Counted from the first letter of the stretch, positions 1-8,256 are shown. The stretch is 64,000 bases of DNA from Acidiphilium sp. 37-60-79 (GCA_002279355.1 NCBV01000009.1:1-64000); one strand, 5' to 3'. Notes: generated by a model not told the origin, from the letters alone. A program made the numbers and translations.

Positions 1-161
1 ATCTGCTCGGCATTGCGCTTCCGCTCCACCACCGCACGCCGCCGCCCCACTTGCCGCACCGCGCGCCGCAATCCTCACCCCACCGCAATTTTTCTCCCCG
101 GCGCCCCTCAATTTGCGAAACCCCCGGCGCATAAGGCCGATTCACGCCCATATCATTACGA

Positions 162-167
162 TATAAT
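162..167 (+). promoter_or_regulatory. Candidate -10 element for accA
   Basis: A perfect TATAAT lies 60 bp upstream of the accA start in an AT-rich patch within otherwise GC-rich DNA. A possible -35 (TTCACG, 141-146) is only 15 bp upstream, so the match is incomplete. Bases 1-160 hold no gene I can recognise; open frames there have no familiar sequence. Confidence 0.4.
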
Positions 168-227
168 AACAAAAATCGCCACCACGCCAGATTTGACAAC
201 CGGCCCAATCTGCGACACCGGAATGGG

Positions 228-1184
228 ATGCGACATTTTCTTGATTTCGAAAAACCAATCGCCGAGCTCGAAGTGAAAATCGACGAGCTGCGCCGCATGA
301 CCGATCCGGGCGCCCTCAACATCGCCGAGGAAGTGGCACTCCTGTCCGATAAGGCCGAGCGTCAGCTCCGCACCGTCTATGGCAAACTCACCCCCTGGCA
401 AAAAACCCAAGTCGCCCGCCATCCCGAACGGCCTAAATCCAAAGACGTCATCGCCCGCCTGATCACCGAATTCACCCCCCTCGCCGGTGACCGGGCCTTC
501 GCCGAAGACGCCGCCATCATCGCCGGCCCCGGCCGGTTTCGCGGCGAGCCGGTCATGGTCATCGCCATCGAAAAAGGCGCTGACACCGAATCCCGCCTGA
601 AACATAATTTCGGCATGCCCCGCCCCGAAGGCTACCGCAAAGCCCGCCGCCTGATCGAACTCGCAGGCCGATTCAGCCTGCCCATCCTCTCTTTTGTCGA
701 TACCTCCGGCGCCTATCCCGGCATCGATGCCGAGGCCCGCGGCCAAGCCGAAGCCATCGCCCGTGGGATCGATGCCTGCCTCGCCGCCCCAGTCCCCTTC
801 ATCGCCACCATCATCGGCGAAGGCGGTAGCGGCGGCGCCATCGCCATCGCCGCCGCCGATGCGGTGCTGATGTTCGAACATGCCATCTATTCAGTCATTT
901 CCCCCGAAGGCTGCGCCGCCATCCTGTGGGAAGACCGCGCCATGGCCGCCCAAGCCGCCGAAGCCATGAAAATCACCGCCCAAGACCTCAAACGACTTGG
1001 CATTATCGACCGCATCGTGCCCGAACCCCTCGGCGGCGCCAACCGCAACCCCGATGCCGCTCTCGACGCCCTCGCCGATGCCATCACCGCCACCCTGGCC
1101 CCGCTGAAATCCCTCACCCCCGAATCCCTCAAACGCAAGCGGCGCGACAAATTTTTAGCCATCGGCCAAGGCCCAGTCGTCTAA
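228..1184 (+). CDS. accA: Acetyl-CoA carboxylase carboxyltransferase subunit alpha
   Basis: Carboxyltransferase alpha subunit of acetyl-CoA carboxylase; with AccD it moves the carboxyl group from biotin on AccB to acetyl-CoA, giving malonyl-CoA for fatty-acid synthesis in the cytoplasm. The 318-residue length and the N-terminal opening MRHFLDFEKPIAELE are typical of the family. The glycine-rich crotonase-fold segment GEGGSGGAIAIA (about residues 198-209) and the following SVISPEGCAAILW stretch are the usual AccA signatures. The start at 228 matches the family N-terminus. It is followed 42 bp later by a large oxidoreductase on the same strand, with no functional link evident. Confidence 0.97.
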   Translation: MRHFLDFEKPIAELEVKIDELRRMTDPGALNIAEEVALLSDKAERQLRTVYGKLTPWQKTQVARHPERPKSKDVIARLITEFTPLAGDRAFAEDAAIIAGPGRFRGEPVMVIAIEKGADTESRLKHNFGMPRPEGYRKARRLIELAGRFSLPILSFVDTSGAYPGIDAEARGQAEAIARGIDACLAAPVPFIATIIGEGGSGGAIAIAAADAVLMFEHAIYSVISPEGCAAILWEDRAMAAQAAEAMKITAQDLKRLGIIDRIVPEPLGGANRNPDAALDALADAITATLAPLKSLTPESLKRKRRDKFLAIGQGPVV

Positions 1185-1226
1185 TCCCCGCTTGTAGCGC
1201 GCCACCCGCTATGGCAAGGCGAGATT

Positions 1227-4200
1227 ATGCATCCCTTAACCGAATCCCACACGGTCGCCCTCGCGCCGCGTGATGCCTTAGTCGCCCTCGACCGCCAATT
1301 TGTCGCCGCCCTGCAACGCGACGACGCGGATTTGCACGCAACGCTGATGCGCGCCCGTGCCGAACCGGACGCGATCGATAAGCATGACGAAGCAGCCCTG
1401 ATCGTTGGCCTCGCCCCCCATTTGGTCACCCAACTCGCCACCCTCTTCGGCATCGAGCGCGAGATCGCGGCCATCGCCGCAAAAACCGCCGCACGCGACC
1501 CGGTGCGAACTGTCAAACGCAATTTCGTCCAACGCAGCGCGGTCAAGCAATACCCCAACCCCGCCGATTCTGTGGGCCCCACCCTCCGCGCCGCCCTCGA
1601 ATCCCACGGCGTCACCCCCTTCAATGAACTCAATTTCGCCCGCGCCGTGCTCGATTTCGAAGCAGCCAACAACCAAGCCGCCCTCGATCTCGCCCGGCAA
1701 TATGCTGCCTGGGCCGCCCTGACCGAGGCTGGCCGCGCCGCCCATCAAGGCGATGTGCTGTTCCTGGTCCCCCGCAAGCTCGACCCCAATCACCTAGTCC
1801 CGGTCGAAACCATCGAACGTGACGGCGTTACCATGCTGCGCCTTCCCCACCATGATTGGCGCCCCCGTGACGGTTTTGCCCTGACCGACCCCGGCATGAC
1901 CACCGAGCAAGGGTTGGATCAATCCAATTACTGCATTTGGTGCCACGAACAGGGCAAAGATAGCTGCTCCAAAGGCTTGCCGGATCGCAAAGCAGGCGGC
2001 TTCCAACACTCACCTTTCGGCGTGTCCCTCGCCGGCTGCCCGCTGGAAGAGCGGATCAGCGAAATGAACATGCTGCGCGCTGGCGGTGACTTGCTCGGCG
2101 CTTTCGCGACCATCCTGATCGATAACCCCATGGTCGCGGCAACTGGCCACCGGATTTGCAATGACTGCATGAAATCCTGCATTTTCCAAAAGCAGGAACC
2201 GGTCGATATCCCCCAAGCCGAAAGCGCTATTCTGCGCGATGTGTTGGCACTCCCTTGGGGTTTTGAGATTTATGCATTGCTGACCCGCTGGAACCCCCTC
2301 GATGTCCGCCGCCCCATCGAGCGTCCCGCCAGCGGTCGCGCCGCCCTGATCGTCGGGCTTGGCCCCGCCGGCTTCACCCTGGCACACCATTTGCTTAATG
2401 AAGGTCATACCGTCGCCGCCATCGATGGCCTAAAAATCGAGCCACTGGACTTCGATATTTCGACACCGGTGCGCGATGTGGCGACGATTTTTGAAAACCT
2501 CGACAATCGCGTGATGGCGGGTTTTGGCGGTGTCGCGGAATATGGCATCACGGTGCGCTGGAACAAAAACTACCTAAAACTTATCCGCTTGCTGCTGGAA
2601 CGCCGCAGCCGGTTCGCCGTTTTCGGCGGAGTCCGCTTCGGCGGCGGCGCCACCCTGTCGATGGACGATGCCTGGGCAATGGGCTTTGATCATATCGCCC
2701 TCTGCATGGGAGCCGGGCGGCCAACCGTGCTCGATATCCCTAATGGTTTGGCCCGTGGCGTGCGGCAAGCCTCGGATTTCTTGATGGCGCTGCAACTCAC
2801 CGGCGCCGCCAAGGCAGAATCGATCGCCAATTTGCAGCTTCGCCTGCCGATCGTGGTGGTCGGTGGCGGCCTCACCGCGATCGACACGGCCACCGAAAGC
2901 TTGGCCTATTATGTGCGGCAAGTGGAGAAATTTGCGCTCCGCTACCGGATTTTGGTGCATGAACGCGGCGTCGCCACCGTCCGGGCCGGTTGGTCCGCCG
3001 AAGATACCGCCATCGCCGAAGAATTCCTTGCCCATGAAGCGGCCATCAGTGCCGAGCGCAAGGCGGCATTAGCCGAATCGCGCCCGCCTCATTTCGCACC
3101 TTTGTTAGAATCCTGGGGTGGCGCCACAATCGCCTATCGCCGCCGCCTGATCGATGCGCCAAGCTACACCCTCAATCATGAGGAAGTCGCCAAGGCCCTC
3201 GAAGAAGGCGTTAAATTCGCGGAAAACCTGACCCCCATTGCCGTCGAACTCGACCCGTACGGCCATGCGGCGGGCTTACGGGTGCGCCATAATGATGCCG
3301 AACATGTGCTGCCCGCCGGCGCCATTTTGGTGGCCGCTGGCACCCAGCCCAACACGGTCCTGGCGCGTGAAGATGGCCGCATTTTGCTCGATGGCAAATA
3401 TTTCCAAGCCATCGACCCGTCAGGCGAAAAAGTCAGCCCTGAGCGTGCAACTGCCAAGCCTGCCGCCACCGAGGTGCTAATGCATCGGGCCGCCAATGGG
3501 CGGATGCTGTCATTTTTCGGCGATTTGCACCCGTCATTTTTCGGCAATGTGGTCAAAGCCATGGGTAGCGCAAAGCGCGGCTATCCCATCGTGTCGGCGC
3601 TGATGAATGCTCGCTCGGAATCGCCCCAAAATGCCCTTACGCAACTGCGCGCCGCCTTGGAGGTGCATGTTCACGCGGTGCATCGCCTGACGCCAACCAT
3701 TGTCGAAGTCGTGCTGCATGCTCCGGCGGCGGCACAATCCTTCAAGCCGGGGCAGTTTTTCCGCTTGCAGAATTTCGAGAGCTTTGCGCCCGCTTTGGAG
3801 GAAACCATTGCTGATCCGGCCATGTCGGACAGCAAAAAATTGCGCACCGTCCTCGCGATGGAGGGCCTAGCAATGACCGGCGCCAGTGCTGACCCTGAGC
3901 GCGGCTTGGTTTCGGTTATTGCCCTTGAAATGGGCGGATCATCGGATTTATGCGCGCATTTGCGGGTGGGCGAACGGGTGGTGTTGATGGGGCCAACCGG
4001 CACGCCGACCCATATCGCGCAAAATAGCACAGTGGTGCTGGTTGGCGGCGGGTTGGGGAATGCGGTGCTGTTCTCGATTGGTGCCGCCCTGCGCGCTGCT
4101 GGAACCCGCGTGCTGTATTTTGCAGGCTATAAAAAATTGGCAGATCGATATCATGTCGAAGCGATTGAACGGGCGGCGGATGTCATCATCTGGTGCAGTG

Positions 4201-4682
4201 ACGAAGCCCCCGGTTTTGTGCCGGGACGGACGCAGGATCGCAGTTTTGTGGGCAATATTGTCGATGCCATGGTGGCCTATGCCACGGGCACTTTGGGTGA
4301 GGCGGCATTACGGTTGGAGGCGTGCGACGAACTCATCGCGATTGGCTCGGATCGGATGATGCGGGCGGTAGCGCAAGCGCGGCATGGGGTGTTGCAACCT
4401 CATTTGGCGCCAGGACATCAGGCTGTCGGCTCGATCAATTCGCCGATGCAATGCATGATGAAGGAAGTTTGCGCGCAATGTTTGCAATTGCATGTCGATC
4501 CGGTGAGTGGGGAGCGGCGGGTGGTATTCTCCTGTTTTAACCAAGATCAGAAGCTTGATTGGGTCGATTTCGGTGTTCTCGCAGATCGGCTTGGCCAAAA
4601 CCGGTTGAGCGAGCGCCTGACCGCCCAATGGATTGATCGTGCGCTGCGCCGACTGGAGCAGCGGCATGATGCGGCTGCCTGA
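1227..4682 (+). CDS. Single-chain GltD/NfnB-like plus PyrK/NfnA-like iron-sulfur flavoprotein oxidoreductase
   Basis: A 1151-residue multidomain flavoprotein. Order seen: an N-terminal region of about 230 residues I do not recognise; cysteine clusters C236-x2-C239-x7-C247 and C311-x2-C314-x3-C318, the second resembling the N-terminal [4Fe-4S] region of GltD/NfnB; an FAD-binding GLGPAG motif near 376; a second dinucleotide fold (VVVGGGLTAID, about 545-555), probably for NADPH; then from about 813 an FNR-like module with FKPGQFFRL (flavin) and VLVGGGLGNA near 937; and finally C1076-x5-C1082-x2-C1085-x17-C1103, like the [2Fe-2S] cluster of PyrK. This is the content of the NfnB and NfnA subunits of ferredoxin:NADP oxidoreductase in one chain. 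Electron partners are unknown. It converges on the CtrA-like gene with a 6-bp gap. Confidence 0.8.
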   Translation: MHPLTESHTVALAPRDALVALDRQFVAALQRDDADLHATLMRARAEPDAIDKHDEAALIVGLAPHLVTQLATLFGIEREIAAIAAKTAARDPVRTVKRNFVQRSAVKQYPNPADSVGPTLRAALESHGVTPFNELNFARAVLDFEAANNQAALDLARQYAAWAALTEAGRAAHQGDVLFLVPRKLDPNHLVPVETIERDGVTMLRLPHHDWRPRDGFALTDPGMTTEQGLDQSNYCIWCHEQGKDSCSKGLPDRKAGGFQHSPFGVSLAGCPLEERISEMNMLRAGGDLLGAFATILIDNPMVAATGHRICNDCMKSCIFQKQEPVDIPQAESAILRDVLALPWGFEIYALLTRWNPLDVRRPIERPASGRAALIVGLGPAGFTLAHHLLNEGHTVAAIDGLKIEPLDFDISTPVRDVATIFENLDNRVMAGFGGVAEYGITVRWNKNYLKLIRLLLERRSRFAVFGGVRFGGGATLSMDDAWAMGFDHIALCMGAGRPTVLDIPNGLARGVRQASDFLMALQLTGAAKAESIANLQLRLPIVVVGGGLTAIDTATESLAYYVRQVEKFALRYRILVHERGVATVRAGWSAEDTAIAEEFLAHEAAISAERKAALAESRPPHFAPLLESWGGATIAYRRRLIDAPSYTLNHEEVAKALEEGVKFAENLTPIAVELDPYGHAAGLRVRHNDAEHVLPAGAILVAAGTQPNTVLAREDGRILLDGKYFQAIDPSGEKVSPERATAKPAATEVLMHRAANGRMLSFFGDLHPSFFGNVVKAMGSAKRGYPIVSALMNARSESPQNALTQLRAALEVHVHAVHRLTPTIVEVVLHAPAAAQSFKPGQFFRLQNFESFAPALEETIADPAMSDSKKLRTVLAMEGLAMTGASADPERGLVSVIALEMGGSSDLCAHLRVGERVVLMGPTGTPTHIAQNSTVVLVGGGLGNAVLFSIGAALRAAGTRVLYFAGYKKLADRYHVEAIERAADVIIWCSDEAPGFVPGRTQDRSFVGNIVDAMVAYATGTLGEAALRLEACDELIAIGSDRMMRAVAQARHGVLQPHLAPGHQAVGSINSPMQCMMKEVCAQCLQLHVDPVSGERRVVFSCFNQDQKLDWVDFGVLADRLGQNRLSERLTAQWIDRALRRLEQRHDAAA

Positions 4683-4688
4683 GTCGCA

Positions 4689-5432
4689 TTAGGCGCGCAG
4701 CCCAGCAATCCGCAGTGAGGGGGCGCTATTGGGCGGTGCCACCTGTTTTGGCGGAACGGCGTGGGGCTCGGCGATCATGTAGCCTTGACCCCAACTGGTT
4801 TCGATAAAGTCACCGACGCCAAAATTCGCCATTTTTTTGCGAATTTTGCAAATGAAAACATCGATGATTTTTGCGTTAGGTTCATCAAGACCACCATATA
4901 GATGGTCGAGAATGACCTCCTTGCTCAGCACGCAGCCTTTGCGCAGGGCCAGGATTTCGATGATTTGATATTCTTTTTTGGTGAGCGGGATTGCGGCCCC
5001 ATCCACCAGAATCCGCTTGGAGTTGGTGTTGATTTCGACATTGCCAAAACCCAGAACCGCGTTCTGAAAGCCGCGCTGGCGGCGAGCCTGATTTTGAACC
5101 CGCAGGAAAATTTCCTCGTGGGATGCGGCCTGGACCACCAACTCATCCGCACCGGCCTCTAGCACCCGCAGCCGACCGGCTTCGGAGAGTTGGGCGGCGA
5201 GCACGAGCAGAGGGGCACGCAGGCCAGCGCCACGCAGGCGGCGGATCAAATCGATATCCGGCGGCCTGCCATCGCTGAGATGGAGCATCACGGCGTCATA
5301 GTCATAGAAGCGAACGAGATCGAGCAATTCTTCGCTATCGGCCGCATGATCGACGATGGCGAGACGAGACTTTAGATACGGCACCAACCGATCCAAATTA
5401 TTATTAGACGTACCAAAAATAAGTATTTTCAT
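4689..5432 (-). CDS. CtrA-family winged-helix regulator with degenerate receiver domain
   Basis: OmpR/PhoB-type regulator of 247 residues. The C-terminal winged helix (about 127-225) is very close to the master cell-cycle regulator CtrA: LTKKEYQIIEILALRKG, then LYGGLDEPNAKIIDVFICKIRKK, then ETSWGQGYM. The N-terminal receiver fold is recognisable but lacks the phosphorylation chemistry. The acidic pair after strand 1 is replaced (FGTSNNN), the phospho-acceptor position 51 is His (DYDAVMLHLSDG), the conserved Ser/Thr is Ala (79/80) and the conserved Lys is Gln101. It is therefore a pseudo-receiver paralogue of CtrA, probably phosphorylation-independent. A Pro-rich tail follows residue 227. It is divergent from the TonB receptor gene across an AT-rich region. 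Confidence 0.85.
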   Translation of the reverse strand: MKILIFGTSNNNLDRLVPYLKSRLAIVDHAADSEELLDLVRFYDYDAVMLHLSDGRPPDIDLIRRLRGAGLRAPLLVLAAQLSEAGRLRVLEAGADELVVQAASHEEIFLRVQNQARRQRGFQNAVLGFGNVEINTNSKRILVDGAAIPLTKKEYQIIEILALRKGCVLSKEVILDHLYGGLDEPNAKIIDVFICKIRKKMANFGVGDFIETSWGQGYMIAEPHAVPPKQVAPPNSAPSLRIAGLRA

Positions 5433-5457
5433 GACAACCTCTGGTTTTCTGAATTCT

Positions 5458-5486
5458 TAAATACAACCAATGAGGGTACTCGTCAA
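5458..5486 (-). promoter_or_regulatory. Candidate sigma-70-type promoter of the CtrA-like gene
   Basis: On the minus strand TTGACG (5486-5481) is followed after exactly 17 bp by TATTTA (5463-5458), about 26 bp before the start codon. The -35 is close to consensus and the -10 is weak. The whole interval 5433-5718 is intergenic and clearly AT-rich; besides this promoter it holds an inverted repeat (5502-5534) and a PHO-box-like repeat (5584-5601). Confidence 0.4.
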
Positions 5487-5501
5487 TAATTATTTTTCTA
5501 T

Positions 5502-5534
5502 GAGACATGCAGTTTTTATTTTGATACATGTCTC
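5502..5534. promoter_or_regulatory. Inverted repeat GAGACATG/CATGTCTC, candidate operator
   Basis: GAGACATG (5502-5509) and its exact reverse complement CATGTCTC (5527-5534) flank a 17-bp T-rich spacer between the divergent CtrA-like and TonB-receptor genes. The arms sit 25 bp apart centre to centre, about two and a half helical turns. It could be an operator for either gene or a weak hairpin; the regulator is unknown. Confidence 0.4.
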
Positions 5535-5583
5535 TATTTTTATCGCCTATTAAGAAATGCATGCTGGCGAGGCCGAAAGAACG

Positions 5584-5601
5584 ATGACAGTTCAATGACA
5601 G
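5584..5601 (-). promoter_or_regulatory. PHO-box-like PhoB-binding direct repeat
   Basis: Read on the minus strand this is CTGTCAT-TGAA-CTGTCAT: two identical 7-bp repeats separated by 4 bp, matching the known PhoB consensus CTGTCAT-N4-CTGTCAT. A weaker third repeat CTTTCGG follows in the same 11-bp register. It lies 118-135 bp before the receptor start and about 150 bp before the CtrA-like start. Its orientation points toward the CtrA-like gene, so the target gene is uncertain. Confidence 0.65.
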
Positions 5602-5718
5602 AAAATTGAAGATTCGATGAACTTACCGGGGGAGAGCGTGCTCGCGGTTGCTTCACCAGCGGGTTTCTGGTCTTGCCTGACCCCAGAGATCGCAATGAAA
5701 AGTTACAGGAGTCTTCCA

Positions 5719-8106
5719 GTGCAAAAGAGATTGATTCGAACGAAGCCGGTATTGTTAGTGGCGGTTCTGTTGGCCAGCACCGCGCTCGTCCCGGCCACGT
5801 CTTGGGCGCAAGCTGTCAATGCGGGTGAAGTATCGGCAGCCAGTGCTGCGAGCCTGCCTGGGACCGTGGTGGCGCCGAGCCAGAAGAAGATTTTTCATTC
5901 GAGCACCACAACGCGCGTGCTGAACCGTCAGATCATGGACGCTGCTGGTCCGGTCGCAGGGTCGGCGCAGATATTGTCGTATGCGCCGGGCGTGAATGTC
6001 ACCGGCTATGGCAATAGTGGTTCAACCAAATACACCATCACCCTTGATGGCGTGACCCAAGGCTGGGGCGGTTATGGTGGGTTTACCGGCGATGGCGCCA
6101 TTGGGGTGACGCTGAATAATATCCCGGTCGTCGATCCTGGCTCGGCGCTGTTTCAGTCGAATATGATTCCACAAACCGCGATGATCAGCAGCACCGCCGT
6201 GACGTATGGGCCCGGTGAACCAGTTAATCGCTGGTATAACAATATCGGCGGCGGCATTGAATACAGCCTCATCCAACCGACGGCCAAGCCAGGCGGTGAC
6301 ATTAATTTGACCTATGGAAGCTATGGTCAGAAAAATATCGAATTTGATTTCCGCACCGGACTTTATCATGGTTGGTCCACCGTCATCGCGGGTGGGGCGG
6401 GGGATGGTAATAGCTTCCGCACAGCTTCTGACGGTTTCAAAAGCCCGAATGAAAATTACTCGATCTATGCAGAAACGGTGAAGAATTTCGCCGCCGGCAA
6501 TATTGCATTCGGCGGTTACTTCGCCCGCAGCCAAGGTTACCGGGTGCCGGTGATCCCGACCACGGCACAGCCTGGCGTGACCATTACCGGTAATCCAGGC
6601 CAGCCCGGCTCGACTTTGTATAGCCAGCAGACATCAGGTTTCAACAGCGCATTGCCGTTCAATACCTATGAAAAAGATGATACTGACGCACTTTGGATGG
6701 TCTACGGCAAAGAAAATATCCATCTCGACAGTGCGACAACGCTGCACAATCTAACATATTATGAGAATTTCACCCGTGTGCATTCTCGTATCACTGATTT
6801 ATACAATACGGGTTCTCAGCAAGACGAATACAATAACCCATACACCAATGTTTTTGGCGACAAGTTGTGGCTGACTGAAAAATTACCGTTCAACACCGTT
6901 AATTTCGGCGGCTATTATCTCCATACCACCTATAATTCACGGAATAATTTCTATAATCCGGCAGATGGTGGCAATAAGGGTGTTGTGAATATCGGCGGTA
7001 AAATCCGGTCGTCCTATTTTAACATTGATGATTTCGCCCTGTTCGCGCAGGACGATATCCACCCGATTAGCGCACTCCACATTGTCCCTGGCGTTCGGTT
7101 TGTGAGCTTCCAAACCACCTATTCGAATAATAGCTTGCAGGATTTTGGATTTGCGCCTGGTGTGGTGCTGTCCACGCACTGCCCGCTGACCGGCACGTCG
7201 TTCAAAGGCAATGTCAATGATCAGGGGGCAAGCTGTGGTGCGAGCGAGAGCCGCAATGGGGTTGAGCCATCTTTGTCGGCCAATTTGCAGGTTCTGCCTT
7301 GGATGTCGGTCTATGGTAGTTATGCCGAGGCCCTGCGTTCACCGCCGGTTGGTGGTGGTGGTGGCCTGTTTCAGGCGGTCGACCCAACCTCCTATCATCT
7401 CGAGCTTGGTCAAGAGTTCCAGGCTGGTGCAAAATTCCATGTTCACAATAATGGCTTCCTGCATCACTTCCTGGCCGGTGTTAGCTATTTCCATTTGCGC
7501 TACTCCAAGCAATCGCTCAAATATACTTTGGCCAACGGCAATACGATCGAAGCAAATGGCAGTTCTCTCTATAAGGGCGTGAATGCGTTTGTCGATGACA
7601 ATCCGATCTACAACCTGTTTGTGTATGGTAACGTTTCGTATGTGAATGCCACCTACCAGACATATGTTACCGGTGCGGGAGCGACCAAGCCAGGCACCAG
7701 CTATGCTGGCCGCACGGTGCCGTATGTGCCGACGACCAGCTTCAATATCGGCGCCTATTATAACTATTTGGTGGGTGATACATTATTGGAGCCGCGCGCA
7801 TGGTATCAATATACCGGCACGGAAAACCTGTTTAACAATGTCACCGGCGCACCAAGCCGCCAGACGATGCCCGGCTATGGTACCATCAACCTGTCATTCA
7901 AAGTGGCGGTGCCGCTGCAAATTCCCTATGCAGGCAAAAAGAACATCGATTTCAAGCTGACCGCACTTAACGTCGCTAATAACCGCTACAATGAATATGA
8001 ATATATTTCGTCAGGCGGATATTTTGGCACGGCGAATGGCGGGTATTTGTTGGCTTATCCGGGTGCGCCGTTCAGCATCTATGGCAGCATTGGTATGCAC
8101 TTCTAG
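5719..8106 (+). CDS. TonB-dependent outer-membrane receptor
   Basis: Outer-membrane beta-barrel receptor driven by TonB-ExbBD. I place the start at GTG 5719 because a GGAG (5708-5711) lies 7 bp before it and translation then begins with a clean signal peptide, basic QKRLIRTK, then a hydrophobic stretch ending near SWAQA. In-frame ATGs at 5617 and 5695 lack such a site. A plug-like region follows (about residues 35-180: RVLNRQIMDAAGPV, then SAQILSYAPGVNV, then ITLDGV). The rest is Tyr/Asn/Gly-rich barrel ending in Phe (GSIGMHF), the usual outer-membrane terminus. The length (795 residues) fits the family. The substrate is unknown. The energising genes follow directly, and PHO-box-like sites nearby suggest phosphate-starvation control. 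Base composition is visibly lower in GC than the flanking genes. Confidence 0.92.
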   Translation: MQKRLIRTKPVLLVAVLLASTALVPATSWAQAVNAGEVSAASAASLPGTVVAPSQKKIFHSSTTTRVLNRQIMDAAGPVAGSAQILSYAPGVNVTGYGNSGSTKYTITLDGVTQGWGGYGGFTGDGAIGVTLNNIPVVDPGSALFQSNMIPQTAMISSTAVTYGPGEPVNRWYNNIGGGIEYSLIQPTAKPGGDINLTYGSYGQKNIEFDFRTGLYHGWSTVIAGGAGDGNSFRTASDGFKSPNENYSIYAETVKNFAAGNIAFGGYFARSQGYRVPVIPTTAQPGVTITGNPGQPGSTLYSQQTSGFNSALPFNTYEKDDTDALWMVYGKENIHLDSATTLHNLTYYENFTRVHSRITDLYNTGSQQDEYNNPYTNVFGDKLWLTEKLPFNTVNFGGYYLHTTYNSRNNFYNPADGGNKGVVNIGGKIRSSYFNIDDFALFAQDDIHPISALHIVPGVRFVSFQTTYSNNSLQDFGFAPGVVLSTHCPLTGTSFKGNVNDQGASCGASESRNGVEPSLSANLQVLPWMSVYGSYAEALRSPPVGGGGGLFQAVDPTSYHLELGQEFQAGAKFHVHNNGFLHHFLAGVSYFHLRYSKQSLKYTLANGNTIEANGSSLYKGVNAFVDDNPIYNLFVYGNVSYVNATYQTYVTGAGATKPGTSYAGRTVPYVPTTSFNIGAYYNYLVGDTLLEPRAWYQYTGTENLFNNVTGAPSRQTMPGYGTINLSFKVAVPLQIPYAGKKNIDFKLTALNVANNRYNEYEYISSGGYFGTANGGYLLAYPGAPFSIYGSIGMHF

Positions 8107-8117
8107 GCAGCGCGTGC

Positions 8118-8144
8118 GGCTGGGTCGCGACGAGCCGCCCAGCC
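8118..8144 (+). terminator. GC-rich hairpin after the receptor gene
   Basis: GGCTGGG (8118-8124) pairs with CCCAGCC (8138-8144) across a 13-base loop, starting 11 bp after the receptor stop codon. No T-run follows, so it is at best a weak or factor-assisted terminator, or an RNA-stabilising hairpin. Confidence 0.35.
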
Positions 8145-8165
8145 CATGAGCAACGATCCGAACGA

Positions 8166-8183
8166 CTGTCACAAATCCTTCAC
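8166..8183 (+). promoter_or_regulatory. PHO-box-like repeat upstream of exbB
   Basis: CTGTCAC-AAAT-CCTTCAC: the first half matches the PhoB half-site, the 4-bp spacer is AT-rich as in the consensus, and the second half matches 5 of 7 positions. It is oriented toward exbB, 73 bp before its start. No convincing -10 lies at the expected distance because the following DNA is a GC-rich hairpin. It gains weight from the better site upstream of the receptor. Confidence 0.45.
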
Positions 8184-8187
8184 ACGC

Positions 8188-8221
8188 GAGCGGCGCAGCA
8201 TCGGCTAATGCTGCGCCGCTC
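8188..8221. terminator. Perfect 14-bp hairpin between receptor and exbB
   Basis: GAGCGGCGCAGCAT (8188-8201) and its exact complement (8208-8221) enclose a 6-base loop. There is no U-tract. Its place between the receptor gene and exbB suggests an attenuator or mRNA-processing and stability element that sets receptor-to-ExbB expression. Confidence 0.55.
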
Positions 8222-8256
8222 AGTGTTACACCGCTCTACTCCGCAGGAGACCCGTC

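Noticed and set aside
1-134. Open frames at the left edge, possibly the end or start of a neighbour of accA
   Set aside because: None of the frames gives a recognisable peptide; a truncated gene cannot be supported.
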